Below are positions 32,805-40,912 of a stretch of DNA of 64,000 bases, piece after piece. Location of the stretch: NCBI RefSeq assembly GCF_003999255.1, contig NZ_CP034791.1, forward strand, positions 1,528,501 through 1,592,500, given 5' to 3'. Both the position numbers and the translations under genes were made by a program. The notes under the pieces were generated by a model. That model was not told the origin of the DNA. It was given only the letters and a program-made list of their open reading frames with translations, and ran no database searches. Within the stretch, counting starts at the first letter, position 1. Each line of letters opens with the position of its first letter. The stretch is from Caldicellulosiruptor changbaiensis (GTDB lineage: Bacteria > Bacillota > Thermoanaerobacteria > Caldicellulosiruptorales > Caldicellulosiruptoraceae).

Positions 32805-33905
32805 TCAGTAAATCTTAGCATAACTTGTATTTACTTGTGATTTGTATATTTTTAATTTATCCTTTTTATCAAATTTGTCAAAGAGCTCAAAAACTATGTC
32901 AATAAAAACCTTTTCACTCTCATAATGACCAATCTCAATTGTACTAAGTCCAAGCGACCTTGCTAAAAGTATCCCATGATGCCCTATCTCACCAGAAATG
33001 AAACAGTCAGCACCTTTAAAATAAACATCCTTTATAAAATCCTTTCCAGAGCCACTAACAATTGCAATCTTCTTAAACTGATTTTTTATAAGACTCGCTT
33101 TTACAAATGAGAGATTAAGTTTTTCTTTCAATTCCTTTATAAGATTTTCAGCTTCAATACTCCTTTGTCCAATAACACCTATACACTCATACGAAATCTC
33201 ATTTTCAAGCCTGTATATATCATACGCAACCTCCTCATACGGATGGGCTTTTAGCATGGCTTTTATCACATTTTTTAGCTTATCCTCTGGAACAATGCTC
33301 TCAAGCCTTACCTCGTCCACCCTCTCAAGCTCACCAATCTTTCCTACAAAAGGATTTGCACCTTCCTGCGGCTTAAAACAACCTTGCCCTTCAACTCCAA
33401 AAAAGCAGTGACTATACTTTCCAATAAACCCGGCACCTTCTTGCGCCATGGCTTCTAACACTTTTTCTTTGTATTCTGATGGTACATATACAACAATCTT
33501 AAAATACTCTTTTTTTTGTTTTACACTCAAGCCTTCTATATTCTCAAGGTTTAATAGCTTTGCAAGATAAAAATTTATACCATGCTTTGAAACATCTGCA
33601 TTTGTATGAAAAGATAAAATAGCTATATCACTTTTTATAGCATCTATTATTAATCTTCCCTCAGGTGTGTCATCTTTGATTGATTTTAACCCCTGAAAGA
33701 TTAAAGGATGATGTGAGATAATGAGTCTCACCCCAAGGTCTTTTGCCTCATTTAAAACATCCTCTGTGACATCAACACAAATCAATATTGAGTCTACCTT
33801 TGCTGAAAAACTACCTACCTGAAGCCCTACATTGTCCCAATCATATGAGAGTTTCTTAGGAAAGTAGTTTTCCAAAAACGTTGCAATTTCTTGGATGCTT
33901 ACCAT
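32805..33905 (-). CDS. Nif3-like dinuclear metal-centre protein
   Basis: A Nif3/NGG1p-interacting-factor family protein, 366 residues. The metal site is built by LIISHHPLIFQG, ILSFHTNADVSKHGIN and, near the end, ISGEIGHHGILLA with HYESE. An inserted PII/CutA-like domain (about 130-235) is visible, as in the longer Firmicutes form. Biochemical function is not settled for the family. The start (ATG 33905) overlaps the trmK end by 7 bases, a pair conserved across Firmicutes. Confidence 0.9.
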   Translation of the reverse strand: MVSIQEIATFLENYFPKKLSYDWDNVGLQVGSFSAKVDSILICVDVTEDVLNEAKDLGVRLIISHHPLIFQGLKSIKDDTPEGRLIIDAIKSDIAILSFHTNADVSKHGINFYLAKLLNLENIEGLSVKQKKEYFKIVVYVPSEYKEKVLEAMAQEGAGFIGKYSHCFFGVEGQGCFKPQEGANPFVGKIGELERVDEVRLESIVPEDKLKNVIKAMLKAHPYEEVAYDIYRLENEISYECIGVIGQRSIEAENLIKELKEKLNLSFVKASLIKNQFKKIAIVSGSGKDFIKDVYFKGADCFISGEIGHHGILLARSLGLSTIEIGHYESEKVFIDIVFELFDKFDKKDKLKIYKSQVNTSYAKIY

Positions 33906-34561
33906 TCATTTAAAACCTCCTCAATCATCTCTAAGACCTTTTTTTCTTCCGAAAAATCTTTTTTATTTTCTTTCTTCATCTCTGCTATTTTTTTCAGTTT
34001 CTCCTTTTTTCTCAAAAGGTATTCTAATGATTCCTTGCTCTTATTGCGAACGTGTCTTCCTACATATACGTCAATCTCCGAATATTCAATATTAAATGAC
34101 TTTTCTGTTTTCATTATTACGTAGAATCTTTCTTTATCATTTACAACAAATTCCTCTTTTATATCAAATCCATTTTCAAAAAGCCATCTTCTTAAAAGTT
34201 CTATATCCTTCATGGGCTGCAAAATGAGCTTTGTGTTTTTAACCTTGTCTTTAGCAGAAGACAAAATATTTGAGATTGTCTCTCCACCCATTCCAGCAAT
34301 AACAGCTTGGTCAACTGGCTCTCTAATCGGTTCAAATCCGTTTCCCACAAAAAACTCTATTTTATTAAAAACTCCTTCTTTTTTTGAAAGTTCTATTGCT
34401 TTTTGAAGAGGTTTTTGATTTATATCAACTGCAAATACCCTCAATGCAAGCCCTCTTTTTATTGCCTCAACAGCAACATAGCCATGGTCACAGCCAATGT
34501 CAGCAAGCGTGGTGCACTTTTCTAAAATTTTCAAAATTGCTTCTATTCGCTTTGAGTACAC
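33899..34561 (-). CDS. trmK: tRNA (adenine22-N1)-methyltransferase TrmK
   Basis: A SAM-dependent methyltransferase for A22 of tRNA. LADIGCDHGYVAVEAIKRG is the SAM loop, FAVDINQKPLQKA follows, and GMGGETI is the family-specific block. The C-terminus is a coiled coil rich in Lys and Glu. The frame reaches TTG 34609, but GTG 34561 (YSKRIEAIL) has AAGGAAAG upstream and fits the family start. I prefer 34561, though the longer form adds 16 residues and cannot be excluded. Confidence 0.88.
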   Translation of the reverse strand: MYSKRIEAILKILEKCTTLADIGCDHGYVAVEAIKRGLALRVFAVDINQKPLQKAIELSKKEGVFNKIEFFVGNGFEPIREPVDQAVIAGMGGETISNILSSAKDKVKNTKLILQPMKDIELLRRWLFENGFDIKEEFVVNDKERFYVIMKTEKSFNIEYSEIDVYVGRHVRNKSKESLEYLLRKKEKLKKIAEMKKENKKDFSEEKKVLEMIEEVLNEW

Positions 34562-34667
34562 CTGTGCTCTTTCCTTCTTTTCATGTTTTAAAAATTTTTC
34601 TAATAACAATTATAGTTTTTGTAAATAATAATATCAAACTTTTGTTAAAAAAGAAGATGACTAAAAA

Positions 34668-34820
34668 ATGAAAAAACTTAAGGATTTTGAAAGCGAAAGA
34701 GAAACATTCCAGAATTTTCTTCATGTAAACAAAGGAAGTTTGCAAGATGAACTTACAACCACCATCGAAAAACAAAACCAGTCAATTTTTAAAAAATTAG
34801 AAGAAAAAAAGAGGTTGTGA
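34668..34820 (+). CDS. Possible 50-residue charged peptide
   Basis: An open frame ATG-AAA-AAA... that ends in the terminator stem. The product (KKLKDFESERETFQNFLHVNKGSLQ, then ELTTTIEKQNQSIFKKLEEKK) is helical and charged. It has only a weak AGAAG site upstream and no clear promoter. It fills the whole space between trmK and the toroid gene, and the terminator at its end is T-rich on the plus strand, which slightly favours a real transcript. I do not recognise it. Confidence 0.35.
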   Translation: MKKLKDFESERETFQNFLHVNKGSLQDELTTTIEKQNQSIFKKLEEKKRL

Positions 34821-34839
34821 TATTTTACACAACCTCTTT
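34808..34839. terminator. Bidirectional terminator
   Basis: AAAGAGGTTGTG (34808-34819) pairs with CACAACCTCTTT (34828-34839) around an 8-base loop, with A/T-rich flanks on both sides. It serves the toroid gene on the minus strand, whose stop lies inside the loop, and the small plus-strand frame. Confidence 0.75.
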
Positions 34840-35907
34840 GCTCTTCTCTTCACTTTTTATCAAATCTTCAATGTAAAGTCTTGCTAAAAGGTAGCAAATT
34901 GTAGACTCTGCACCTTGGTTTTGATTTATTCCATCTTCTTCAATTCCATCTCTACACCCGCCAGTTTTTTCATCGTACAAAGGCTGTTTGTGGACATTTT
35001 CGCCCAAAAACCATCTAAACGCTTTTAGTGCTTTTTCTTTGTACTCTTTATCTTCAGTAATCTTATACGCCTCTGTATACGCAAGTACACAGTCACATGC
35101 ATCTATTGGCTGCTCATCAAAGTATGAACGCTCTTTCCCCTTTTCATACCAGCCTCTGTTACCAATCACACGCAAAATTCCATTTTCAAATAAAATGGTT
35201 GTAAGAAAATCAAGTGACTCTTTTGCAACCTTCAAATACCTTTCTTTTTCGGTTACTGCAAATGCTCTAAAAAGTGCATATGGAAGTATGGCATTTGCAT
35301 ATGTGAGCTTGTTAGAAAACCATTTCCAATTTTCATCAGAATGCTTTTTGTAAAGGTTGAGCAGTTTTTCTGAAAGGGCTTCTAAATACATCTTTGCCTC
35401 ATTTGAAAATTCTTTAATGTCATGCAGCATAGACAGAGCTATGATCGCGTATGCCATACTGATAGGATATTTTAGTTCAAGGACGTTTCTGAGTGATCGC
35501 TTTAACATTACATATGAGAGCTCTTTTATGCTGCTGTCAAGCACATCAGAAGAATAGACATAAGAGAGGGCTATCAGTGACCTTGCAAAACAGTCCTCTG
35601 TTCCCTTTTCGTCAATAAACACCCTTGAGTAGTTCATAAAGTTTCTGAAATATCCATCGTCGGTATAGCTATTATACAAAAATGCCATGTATCTGTAAAC
35701 CAAATCTAAATATGCCTTGTCACCTGTCTTTTCAAAAAGCCTGAGTGCAACAATTAAAGCTCGTGCGTTGTCATCTGTTGTATATCCTTCTTTGTAGTTT
35801 GGCACAGAGAATTTTGCATGCTGCAAAATACCAGTTGAATCTGTCATTCTAAACAGGTGCTTTGTGTTTAACGAAGGTAGGACAAGGCGTTTCATACCTT
35901 TCTTCAT
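34825..35907 (-). CDS. Alpha/alpha-toroid glycosidase-like protein
   Basis: A 360-residue helical protein without signal peptide. It opens with LPSLNTKHLFRMTDSTGILQHAKFSVPNYKEGYTTDDNARALIVALRL. Later blocks (NRGWYEKG, DEQPIDACDCVLAYTEAY, NQNQGAESTICYLLARL) repeat the helix-pair pattern of six-hairpin glycosidases. The catalytic residues are not obvious to me, so hydrolase activity is unproven. It overlaps the upstream glycosyltransferase by ATGA and is surely co-translated with it, which suggests a shared glycan substrate. Confidence 0.75.
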   Translation of the reverse strand: MKKGMKRLVLPSLNTKHLFRMTDSTGILQHAKFSVPNYKEGYTTDDNARALIVALRLFEKTGDKAYLDLVYRYMAFLYNSYTDDGYFRNFMNYSRVFIDEKGTEDCFARSLIALSYVYSSDVLDSSIKELSYVMLKRSLRNVLELKYPISMAYAIIALSMLHDIKEFSNEAKMYLEALSEKLLNLYKKHSDENWKWFSNKLTYANAILPYALFRAFAVTEKERYLKVAKESLDFLTTILFENGILRVIGNRGWYEKGKERSYFDEQPIDACDCVLAYTEAYKITEDKEYKEKALKAFRWFLGENVHKQPLYDEKTGGCRDGIEEDGINQNQGAESTICYLLARLYIEDLIKSEEKSKEVV

Positions 35908-37064
35908 GCTATCACCCCAACCTTCTTATTAAGCTGTACTACATCGTAGAATATATCAATCATCCTTTTTGCAACATTGTGCCAGTACATCTCTTTTCCA
36001 ATCTCCAACGTCTTTTTCTCAATCTCTTTCCTGAGGTTTTCATCCCTCAAGAGGGTTATGATAGCATCTGCAATAGAGTGAGCATCTTCAAATTCAACCA
36101 GCATTCCTCTTCCGTCAGAGAGCATCTCTTGTGCGTAAGTGTATGGTGTTGATACTATTGCCTTGCCGCTGCCAATTGCATATGCCAGTGTCCCTGATAC
36201 CGCCTGCTCCCTCCCTATGTAAGGAGTGAGGTAGATATCGGATAGGCGCAGGTATTCCATTATCTCTCTTTTTGTAAGATACTTGTCAACAAATATCACA
36301 TTGTTTTCTAATTTTAATTCTCTTACCAAATTTACAAGCTTGTCTCTGTACTCTTCACCTTTGAGCCTCTTTATATTTGGATGTGTCTGACCCAAAATCA
36401 AATACACTGTATCCGGAAATTCCCTTCTTACTTTGTCCATAGCTTGTATAGCATACTCCAAACCCTTGCCGGGACTAATTAGTCCAAATGTGCTTATAAC
36501 CCTTTTCCCACCAAGATTGTATTTTCTTTTTAAGGTTTCTTTATCTTCTAAGTCCATATATGGTACTCCATGGTGAACTATCTCTATCTTCTCCTCTTCA
36601 ATGTCGTATACATCCGTCAATATCTCTTTTGTTGTCTTTGCCATAGTTATTACCTTGTAGCTTGCATCAGCAAGTTTTTTGAGTATCTCAAATTGTTTTG
36701 CTGTTGGATTTTTCAAAACTGTGTGGAATGTTGTAATGATTGGCTTTTTGATAAGCTTTACAAATGGAACTATATAGTCCCCATCCTCCCCACCAAATAT
36801 ACCATACTCATGCTCAATTATAACAACATCAATATCTGACACATTAATTAAATTAGCAGCTTTTACATAATTAGAAAATTTATCTTGATTTATATCATAC
36901 AAAACTCTATTGTCATAAAGATGTTTGTCCTTGCTAAGTGCAATTACATAACAATGTCTTACATCATTATATTTTTCAATTGCATTTACCAAATCTTGTG
37001 TAAATGTGGCAATACCACATTCTCTTGGGGGATAAGTGCTTACAAAAACTGGTTTGATAGACAC
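35904..37064 (-). CDS. Glycosyltransferase family 4 protein
   Basis: A 386-residue GT-B enzyme. STYPPRECGIATFTQDL is the N-terminal Gly loop and VVIIEHEYGIFGGEDG follows. The C-terminal half has GLISPGKGLEYAIQAMDKV and the donor motif LTPYIGREQAVSGTLAYAIGSGKAIVSTPY. Relatives act on mannose- or glucose-containing glycans; the specific sugar cannot be read here. The start is GTG 37064 behind GGGAGGG. It is first in a two-gene operon with the toroid protein, with a consensus promoter about 170 bases upstream. Confidence 0.88.
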   Translation of the reverse strand: MSIKPVFVSTYPPRECGIATFTQDLVNAIEKYNDVRHCYVIALSKDKHLYDNRVLYDINQDKFSNYVKAANLINVSDIDVVIIEHEYGIFGGEDGDYIVPFVKLIKKPIITTFHTVLKNPTAKQFEILKKLADASYKVITMAKTTKEILTDVYDIEEEKIEIVHHGVPYMDLEDKETLKRKYNLGGKRVISTFGLISPGKGLEYAIQAMDKVRREFPDTVYLILGQTHPNIKRLKGEEYRDKLVNLVRELKLENNVIFVDKYLTKREIMEYLRLSDIYLTPYIGREQAVSGTLAYAIGSGKAIVSTPYTYAQEMLSDGRGMLVEFEDAHSIADAIITLLRDENLRKEIEKKTLEIGKEMYWHNVAKRMIDIFYDVVQLNKKVGVIA

Positions 37065-37482
37065 TTTAATCCCTCCCTTTTCAATAATTTTAATTACTAA
37101 AAGGACATAATTATTTTTCCCTATTTATCTTGCACTATACCTTTTTATTCTGCCTTCTGGAAAACCGCGAACGACATGGAGTTTAGACTTTATACCCTGA
37201 CTTGTTTTACTTTGACCTTCCTTGATTTTCATTATAAATATCTGCGAATTTTTGTCAAATTAATATTAACCTGATTTTTTGTAATTTTTGACCTTTATCA
37301 ATTATTTAATAAGATTTTTAAGCGTAATTTTAATTATAGCTTTAATTTTCTTCAAAATTCTTATACATGTATATTTGTCTCAATATTACCATTTATTTTT
37401 TTATAAATTTCTGTTGACAAAATAATGAAAGTGGGTATAATAAATAAGTGATAGGGGTATATGGTATATGGGGGGTTGAAAA
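37065..37482. promoter_or_regulatory. Divergent promoter region, glycosyltransferase operon and CsoR-trxA
   Basis: A 418-base gap with two divergent promoters and no gene. The minus-strand promoter is TTGACA (37258-37253), 16 bases, TATAAT (37236-37231). It leaves a leader of about 160 bases that holds a 10-codon frame (ATG near 37180) without a ribosome-binding site. The middle (37270-37400) is very AT-rich and I see no structure in it. Confidence 0.65.
37414..37460 (+). promoter_or_regulatory. Promoter and candidate operator of the CsoR-trxA unit
   Basis: TTGACA (37414-37419), 16 bases, TATAAT (37436-37441). GGGTAT overlaps the -10 (37433-37438) and GGGGTAT recurs at 37454-37460, with a third GGGTAT before trxA (37761-37766). 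CsoR-family operators are G-tract/TAT elements (GGGGTAT-like halves), so these may be binding sites. The inverted partner half is imperfect. Confidence 0.65.
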
Positions 37483-37752
37483 ATGGATGAGCTCTATAAA
37501 GAAAAAGAAAATCTGCTTTTGAGACTTCGCAAAATTGAAGGACAAATAAAGGGTATTCAGAAGATGATTGAAAATGACAAGTCGTGTAATGAGGTTTTAA
37601 CTCAAATAGCAGCTGTCAAGGCTGCGCTCAACAAGGTAGGTGCAATTATTCTTGAAAAGTATTCAAAGTCATGTATTGCTGAGTACAAAAACACCGAAAA
37701 TGAAAAAAGCATTGATGAGCTGATAGAAACCTTACTAAGGTTTATCAAATAA
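37483..37752 (+). CDS. CsoR/FrmR-family repressor with C-Y-C site
   Basis: An 89-residue four-helix repressor (DUF156). RLRKIEGQIKGIQKMIENDKSCNEVLTQIAAVKAALNKVG is the family core. Copper-sensing CsoR uses Cys-His-Cys. Here the equivalent positions are Cys35, Tyr60 and Cys64, so the His ligand is missing while both thiols remain. This is the pattern expected for persulfide-sensing CstR-like proteins. The next gene, 23 bases on, is thioredoxin and not a copper ATPase, which supports thiol or persulfide sensing. The start is ATG 37483 with a strong GGGGGG site. Confidence 0.88.
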   Translation: MDELYKEKENLLLRLRKIEGQIKGIQKMIENDKSCNEVLTQIAAVKAALNKVGAIILEKYSKSCIAEYKNTENEKSIDELIETLLRFIK

Positions 37753-37796
37753 ATAAAAATGGGTATATATAAAAATTGAAAGGAGCTGTGATAAAG

Positions 37797-38123
37797 ATGG
37801 CAAACAACATTGTAACTTTAACAAGCGAAAACTTTGAAAGGGAAGTATTACAATCGGATATCCCTGTAGTTGTTGATTTTTGGGCTGCATGGTGTGGACC
37901 ATGCAGAATGGTTGCGCCTGTTATTGAAGAGCTCGCTCAAGAGTATGCTGGCAAAGTCAAGTTCGCAAAATTAAATGTTGATGACTATGGCGATATTGCA
38001 TATGCATTTAGAATTATGAGTATACCAACTATCATGCTCTTTAAAAATGGTCAAGCTGTTGACAAGATAATTGGTGCAAGACCAAAGAGTGATTTTGTAA
38101 ACTTCATAAACAGAAACTTATAA
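37797..38123 (+). CDS. trxA: Thioredoxin
   Basis: A 108-residue thioredoxin with the classical active site WCGPC in [19 protein letters not shown], the cis-Pro loop [11 protein letters not shown] and conserved Asp. It reduces protein disulfides in the cytoplasm. The frame opens at TTG 37776, but ATG 37797 with AAAGGAG upstream is the usual start. It is co-transcribed with the CsoR-family regulator and followed by a terminator. Confidence 0.95.
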   Translation: MANNIVTLTSENFEREVLQSDIPVVVDFWAAWCGPCRMVAPVIEELAQEYAGKVKFAKLNVDDYGDIAYAFRIMSIPTIMLFKNGQAVDKIIGARPKSDFVNFINRNL

Positions 38124-38132
38124 AGACCTCAA

Positions 38133-38170
38133 AAATGGCAGCACTATTAAAGTGCTGCCATTTGTTTTTT
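38133..38170 (+). terminator. trxA terminator
   Basis: A perfect 13-bp stem, AAATGGCAGCACT (38133-38145) with its complement (38151-38163), a 5-base loop, then G and six T residues. Confidence 0.95.
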
Positions 38171-38190
38171 GCTTTTGTTTTGAAAAAATT

Positions 38191-38919
38191 TTAGTAAGTA
38201 AGCGTAACCTCTGCTTTTATTTCTATTGTCCCTGCTTGTACTTGTGAAGATGACGCTGAAAGTGCCATCTCCTGAGTCTTGTATACAATTGGTGGTGCGT
38301 TTACATAGGTATTTTCGTTCACAATTCTTGGTTTTCCTAAACTAACCCCAAGCCCTTTTGCCAGAACATTTGCTTTTTCTTTTGCATTTTCAAGTGCCTT
38401 TGCAAGGGCTTGATTATAGTATGGTGCTACGTTTGAAATATCAAATCGCAGATCAGAAAATGTATTTGCGCCGTTTTTAAATGCACTGTCAATAACTTTC
38501 CCTACTTGGAATATATTTCTTATTGTGATTCTCAGGTCTGTTGATGCATAAAACCCAACTATCTTTGATGTATTGTTGTCTTTGTTATACGAGTATTTTG
38601 GGTAAACGCTAATTCTAAGTGTCTTTATATCCTTTGAATCAATGCCAAGTTTTTTTATTGCATCTATTATTTTGTTTATCTTTGAAGATGTTTTGGAATA
38701 AGCAGCATCTGCACTAATATCTTCACTCAAAACACCAAACGTCACAACTGCAATGTCAGGCTCTGCAAAAACTGAAGCTACTCCTTTAACATTTATCTCT
38801 GTCTTTGCCTGAGATGCTGGAGCTGACGAGGCTTCTGCTCTCCATAGAGAAAATATAAAAACGCTTACAAACAACAGCACAATTACCATTAGGATTGCTT
38901 TTAATTTTTTTGTTTTCAC
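38191..38919 (-). CDS. SIMPL-domain (DUF541) secreted protein
   Basis: A signal peptide (LKAILMVIVLLFVSVFIFSLWRA) precedes a SIMPL domain. EINVKGVASVFAEPDIAVVTFGV is its typical opening, and the ALENAKEKANVLAKGLGVSLGKPRIV helix and the final beta-strand (TIEIKAEVTLTY) follow. Family members form cage-like oligomers in the envelope and their role is poorly known. The start is GTG 38919. It is monocistronic. Confidence 0.88.
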   Translation of the reverse strand: MKTKKLKAILMVIVLLFVSVFIFSLWRAEASSAPASQAKTEINVKGVASVFAEPDIAVVTFGVLSEDISADAAYSKTSSKINKIIDAIKKLGIDSKDIKTLRISVYPKYSYNKDNNTSKIVGFYASTDLRITIRNIFQVGKVIDSAFKNGANTFSDLRFDISNVAPYYNQALAKALENAKEKANVLAKGLGVSLGKPRIVNENTYVNAPPIVYKTQEMALSASSSQVQAGTIEIKAEVTLTY

Positions 38920-39162
38920 AAAAAATCCCTCCTAAAAAATAATTAAAATTCTTTTGCACGTTCTTTTCTAAACATTATAACGCCTCCACTCGTATAATAT
39001 GATTATCAAATCACTTAAAACTTCATATCTCAATTGGTACATTTAATTATCAGTACCAATTGATTACTGGAAATTCATTTTGATAATGCACCTTTCTTAA
39101 AACACTCATTTCTCAAAAATTGAATATTAAAATTGACTGCTACAGTTTAAATTTGCCCTTTA
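38920..39162. other. AT-rich gap left of the IS element, with a 10-bp inverted repeat
   Basis: No gene is visible. CAATTGGTAC (39031-39040) and GTACCAATTG (39053-39062) form a perfect inverted repeat with a 12-base loop. The neighbouring segments CACTTAAAACTTCATATCTCAA and TCTTAAAACACTCATTTCTCAA (each given here only in outline) look like diverged copies. The repeat lacks a T-run, so it is not a standard terminator. Confidence 0.5.
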
Positions 39163-39239
39163 TCTTTGGTAAACTAAAATCAGAAAAAGTTTAAGCCTGA
39201 TTTAGTTTATTTGGATATATTTTGAACACCTCCTGCTGG

Positions 39240-39440
39240 ACGTGCTTTGACATCTGCACGCCACAGCTTGCGAAAGACTGAACCCCAAAGGATTACATGA
39301 GTAATGTTTACTCGTTTGCTGTGCACGGTCAGGTTACCACATCTGATTTGAGCATATCAGATGTGTGCACCCTGTAAACTGCTCCGTAGCTCTAATATCG
39401 GCGAGGCTGCATTACATGTAATCCCCAAGGATAAAGGGCT
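39240..39440 (+). ncRNA. Candidate IS110 bridge RNA
   Basis: The leader before the transposase is structured and GC-rich compared with its surroundings. A perfect 10-bp hairpin (CACATCTGAT 39338-39347 with ATCAGATGTG 39356-39365) lies inside. An outer pair GGATTACAT (39290-39298) with ATGTAATCC (39416-39424) could close a multi-loop. IS110 recombinases are known to use a bridge RNA made from a noncoding end of the element; the position fits, but the loops that would bind target and donor have not been matched. Confidence 0.5.
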
Positions 39441-39484
39441 TAACACTTTTTCTTACCACTACTTGCAAAAAGGAGGTCTTCAAA

Positions 39485-40730
39485 TTGCCAAATACTTTAA
39501 TCGTGGGCATTGATATCAGTAGTCAGTCAAATTCTATCTTCTTCATCGATGATGCCGGTAATCACTTGATTAAAAAACCTTTTTCCTTGCCTAATGATCA
39601 AGAAGGCGCTAACGAATTAATCAAAAGAGTTATTGACTGCCTCAGCCAGTATAATCTATCCTGTATTAAGTTTGGCATGGAAGCAACTTCACATTACGCT
39701 TGGCATCTGCACTTGTATCTTGCTTCTTCATCTGAACTGCTGCCATATAAACCAACTTTTTATGTTCTCAACCCAAGCATAGTCAAAGGCTTCAAAAAAA
39801 TCTACACTTTCTTGCCTAAAACAGATAGCATCGATGCAATTATCATCGCTGAATGTGTCAGGTTCAGCAAACTCAACCCAACACCTTTGCCTGATTTTAA
39901 ATATGCTGCACTACAACGCCTTACCAGAATGCGCTATCATCTTGTTCACAATCTAACTCGCGAAAAAAACAGAGCTCTCAATCTCATATACCTTAAATTC
40001 TCTACTTATTCTCAAGACTGTCCATTTTCAGATATCTTCGGTAAAGCTTCTTGTGCTATCATCGAAAACTTTACACCTGATGATATCGCTTCTATGCCTT
40101 TAGAAGACTTAATTAAATTCGTATCCGATAACGGCAACAATAGACTCTCAGATGTCAATAAAATCGCTGAAATACTTAAAACCGAGGCTCAAGCGTTCAT
40201 ACAGATTACATCCTCTGTTGGCTGAGGCAAATGACTTAGCTTTGTCTATGACCCTTGAAAACATTAGATTTATGCAAGAACAACTTAAAAAACTCGACAA
40301 AGAAATCTCAAAACTTCTTAAAGCTTTCTCTCAAACATTAACAACCGTCCCTGGCATAGGAGATGTTCTTGCAGCCGGCATCATCGCTGAAATCGGTGAT
40401 ATCAAGCGCTTCAAAAATGAAGCTGCTTTGGCAAAGTATTCTGGCCTTGTTTGGACTCAGTACCAATCAGGCAACTTCAATGCCCAAGATGTCTCATTAG
40501 CTAAGTGTGGTAACCAATACCTGAGATACTATCTTGTTGAAGCTGCTAACTGTGTAAGGGTGCACACAGTACGCTACAAAGCCTTCTACAACAAGAAGTT
40601 CTCAGAGGTTACCAAGCATCAGCATAAACGTGCCCTCGTCCTAACCGCAAGACGCTTAATTCCTTTGATCTTTGCCATGCTCAGCAAAGGTCAAATATAT
40701 CAAGAAAGAGGTGATGTTTACAATACTTAG
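39485..40730 (+). pseudogene. IS110 transposase, interrupted by a +1 frameshift
   Basis: The N-terminal DEDD domain (LIVGIDISSQSNSIFF, FGMEATSHYAWHL, PKTDSIDAIIIAECVRF) runs from TTG 39485, behind AGGAGG, to a stop at 40225. The C-terminal Tnp_20 part (LTTVPGIGDVLAAGIIAEIGDI, DVSLAKCGNQYLRYYLVEAANCV) lies in the next frame and ends at 40730. The two frames join near 40190: EAQ is followed by RSYRLHPLLAEAND if one base is removed. IS110 transposases are normally a single frame, so this copy is probably inactive, unless the shift is a sequencing error. Confidence 0.85.
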
Positions 40731-40912
40731 TTAGTCCCAATTTTTTAATTTAATAATCTTTCCCAAACAAGCTGCCAGTTAAATTTTTCCATGCTGAGCG
40801 GCTCGGTATTTTATTGTCTTTTTTGCCCTAATTATCTAAAAAAATTTTTTAAAAAACCCCCTTGACATTATACCGTTTGTCTTTGGTAAATGTTGCGTTT
40901 ACTTTTTAAAAT

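Larger units (their letters stand above)
39163..40890 (+). mobile_element. IS110-family insertion sequence
   Basis: A GC-richer block with an IS110 transposase, a structured 5' noncoding region of about 300 bases and no terminal inverted repeats, as usual for the family. The 11-mer TCTTTGGTAAA occurs at 39163-39173 and again at 40880-40890, just outside the coding part, and may mark the duplicated target core. The exact ends are uncertain. The element lies between the SIMPL and AraC genes and disrupts neither. Confidence 0.75.

Noticed and set aside
37065-37482. Riboswitch in the long glycosyltransferase leader
   Set aside because: I found no recognised aptamer motif or terminator/antiterminator pair; only an AT-rich leader.
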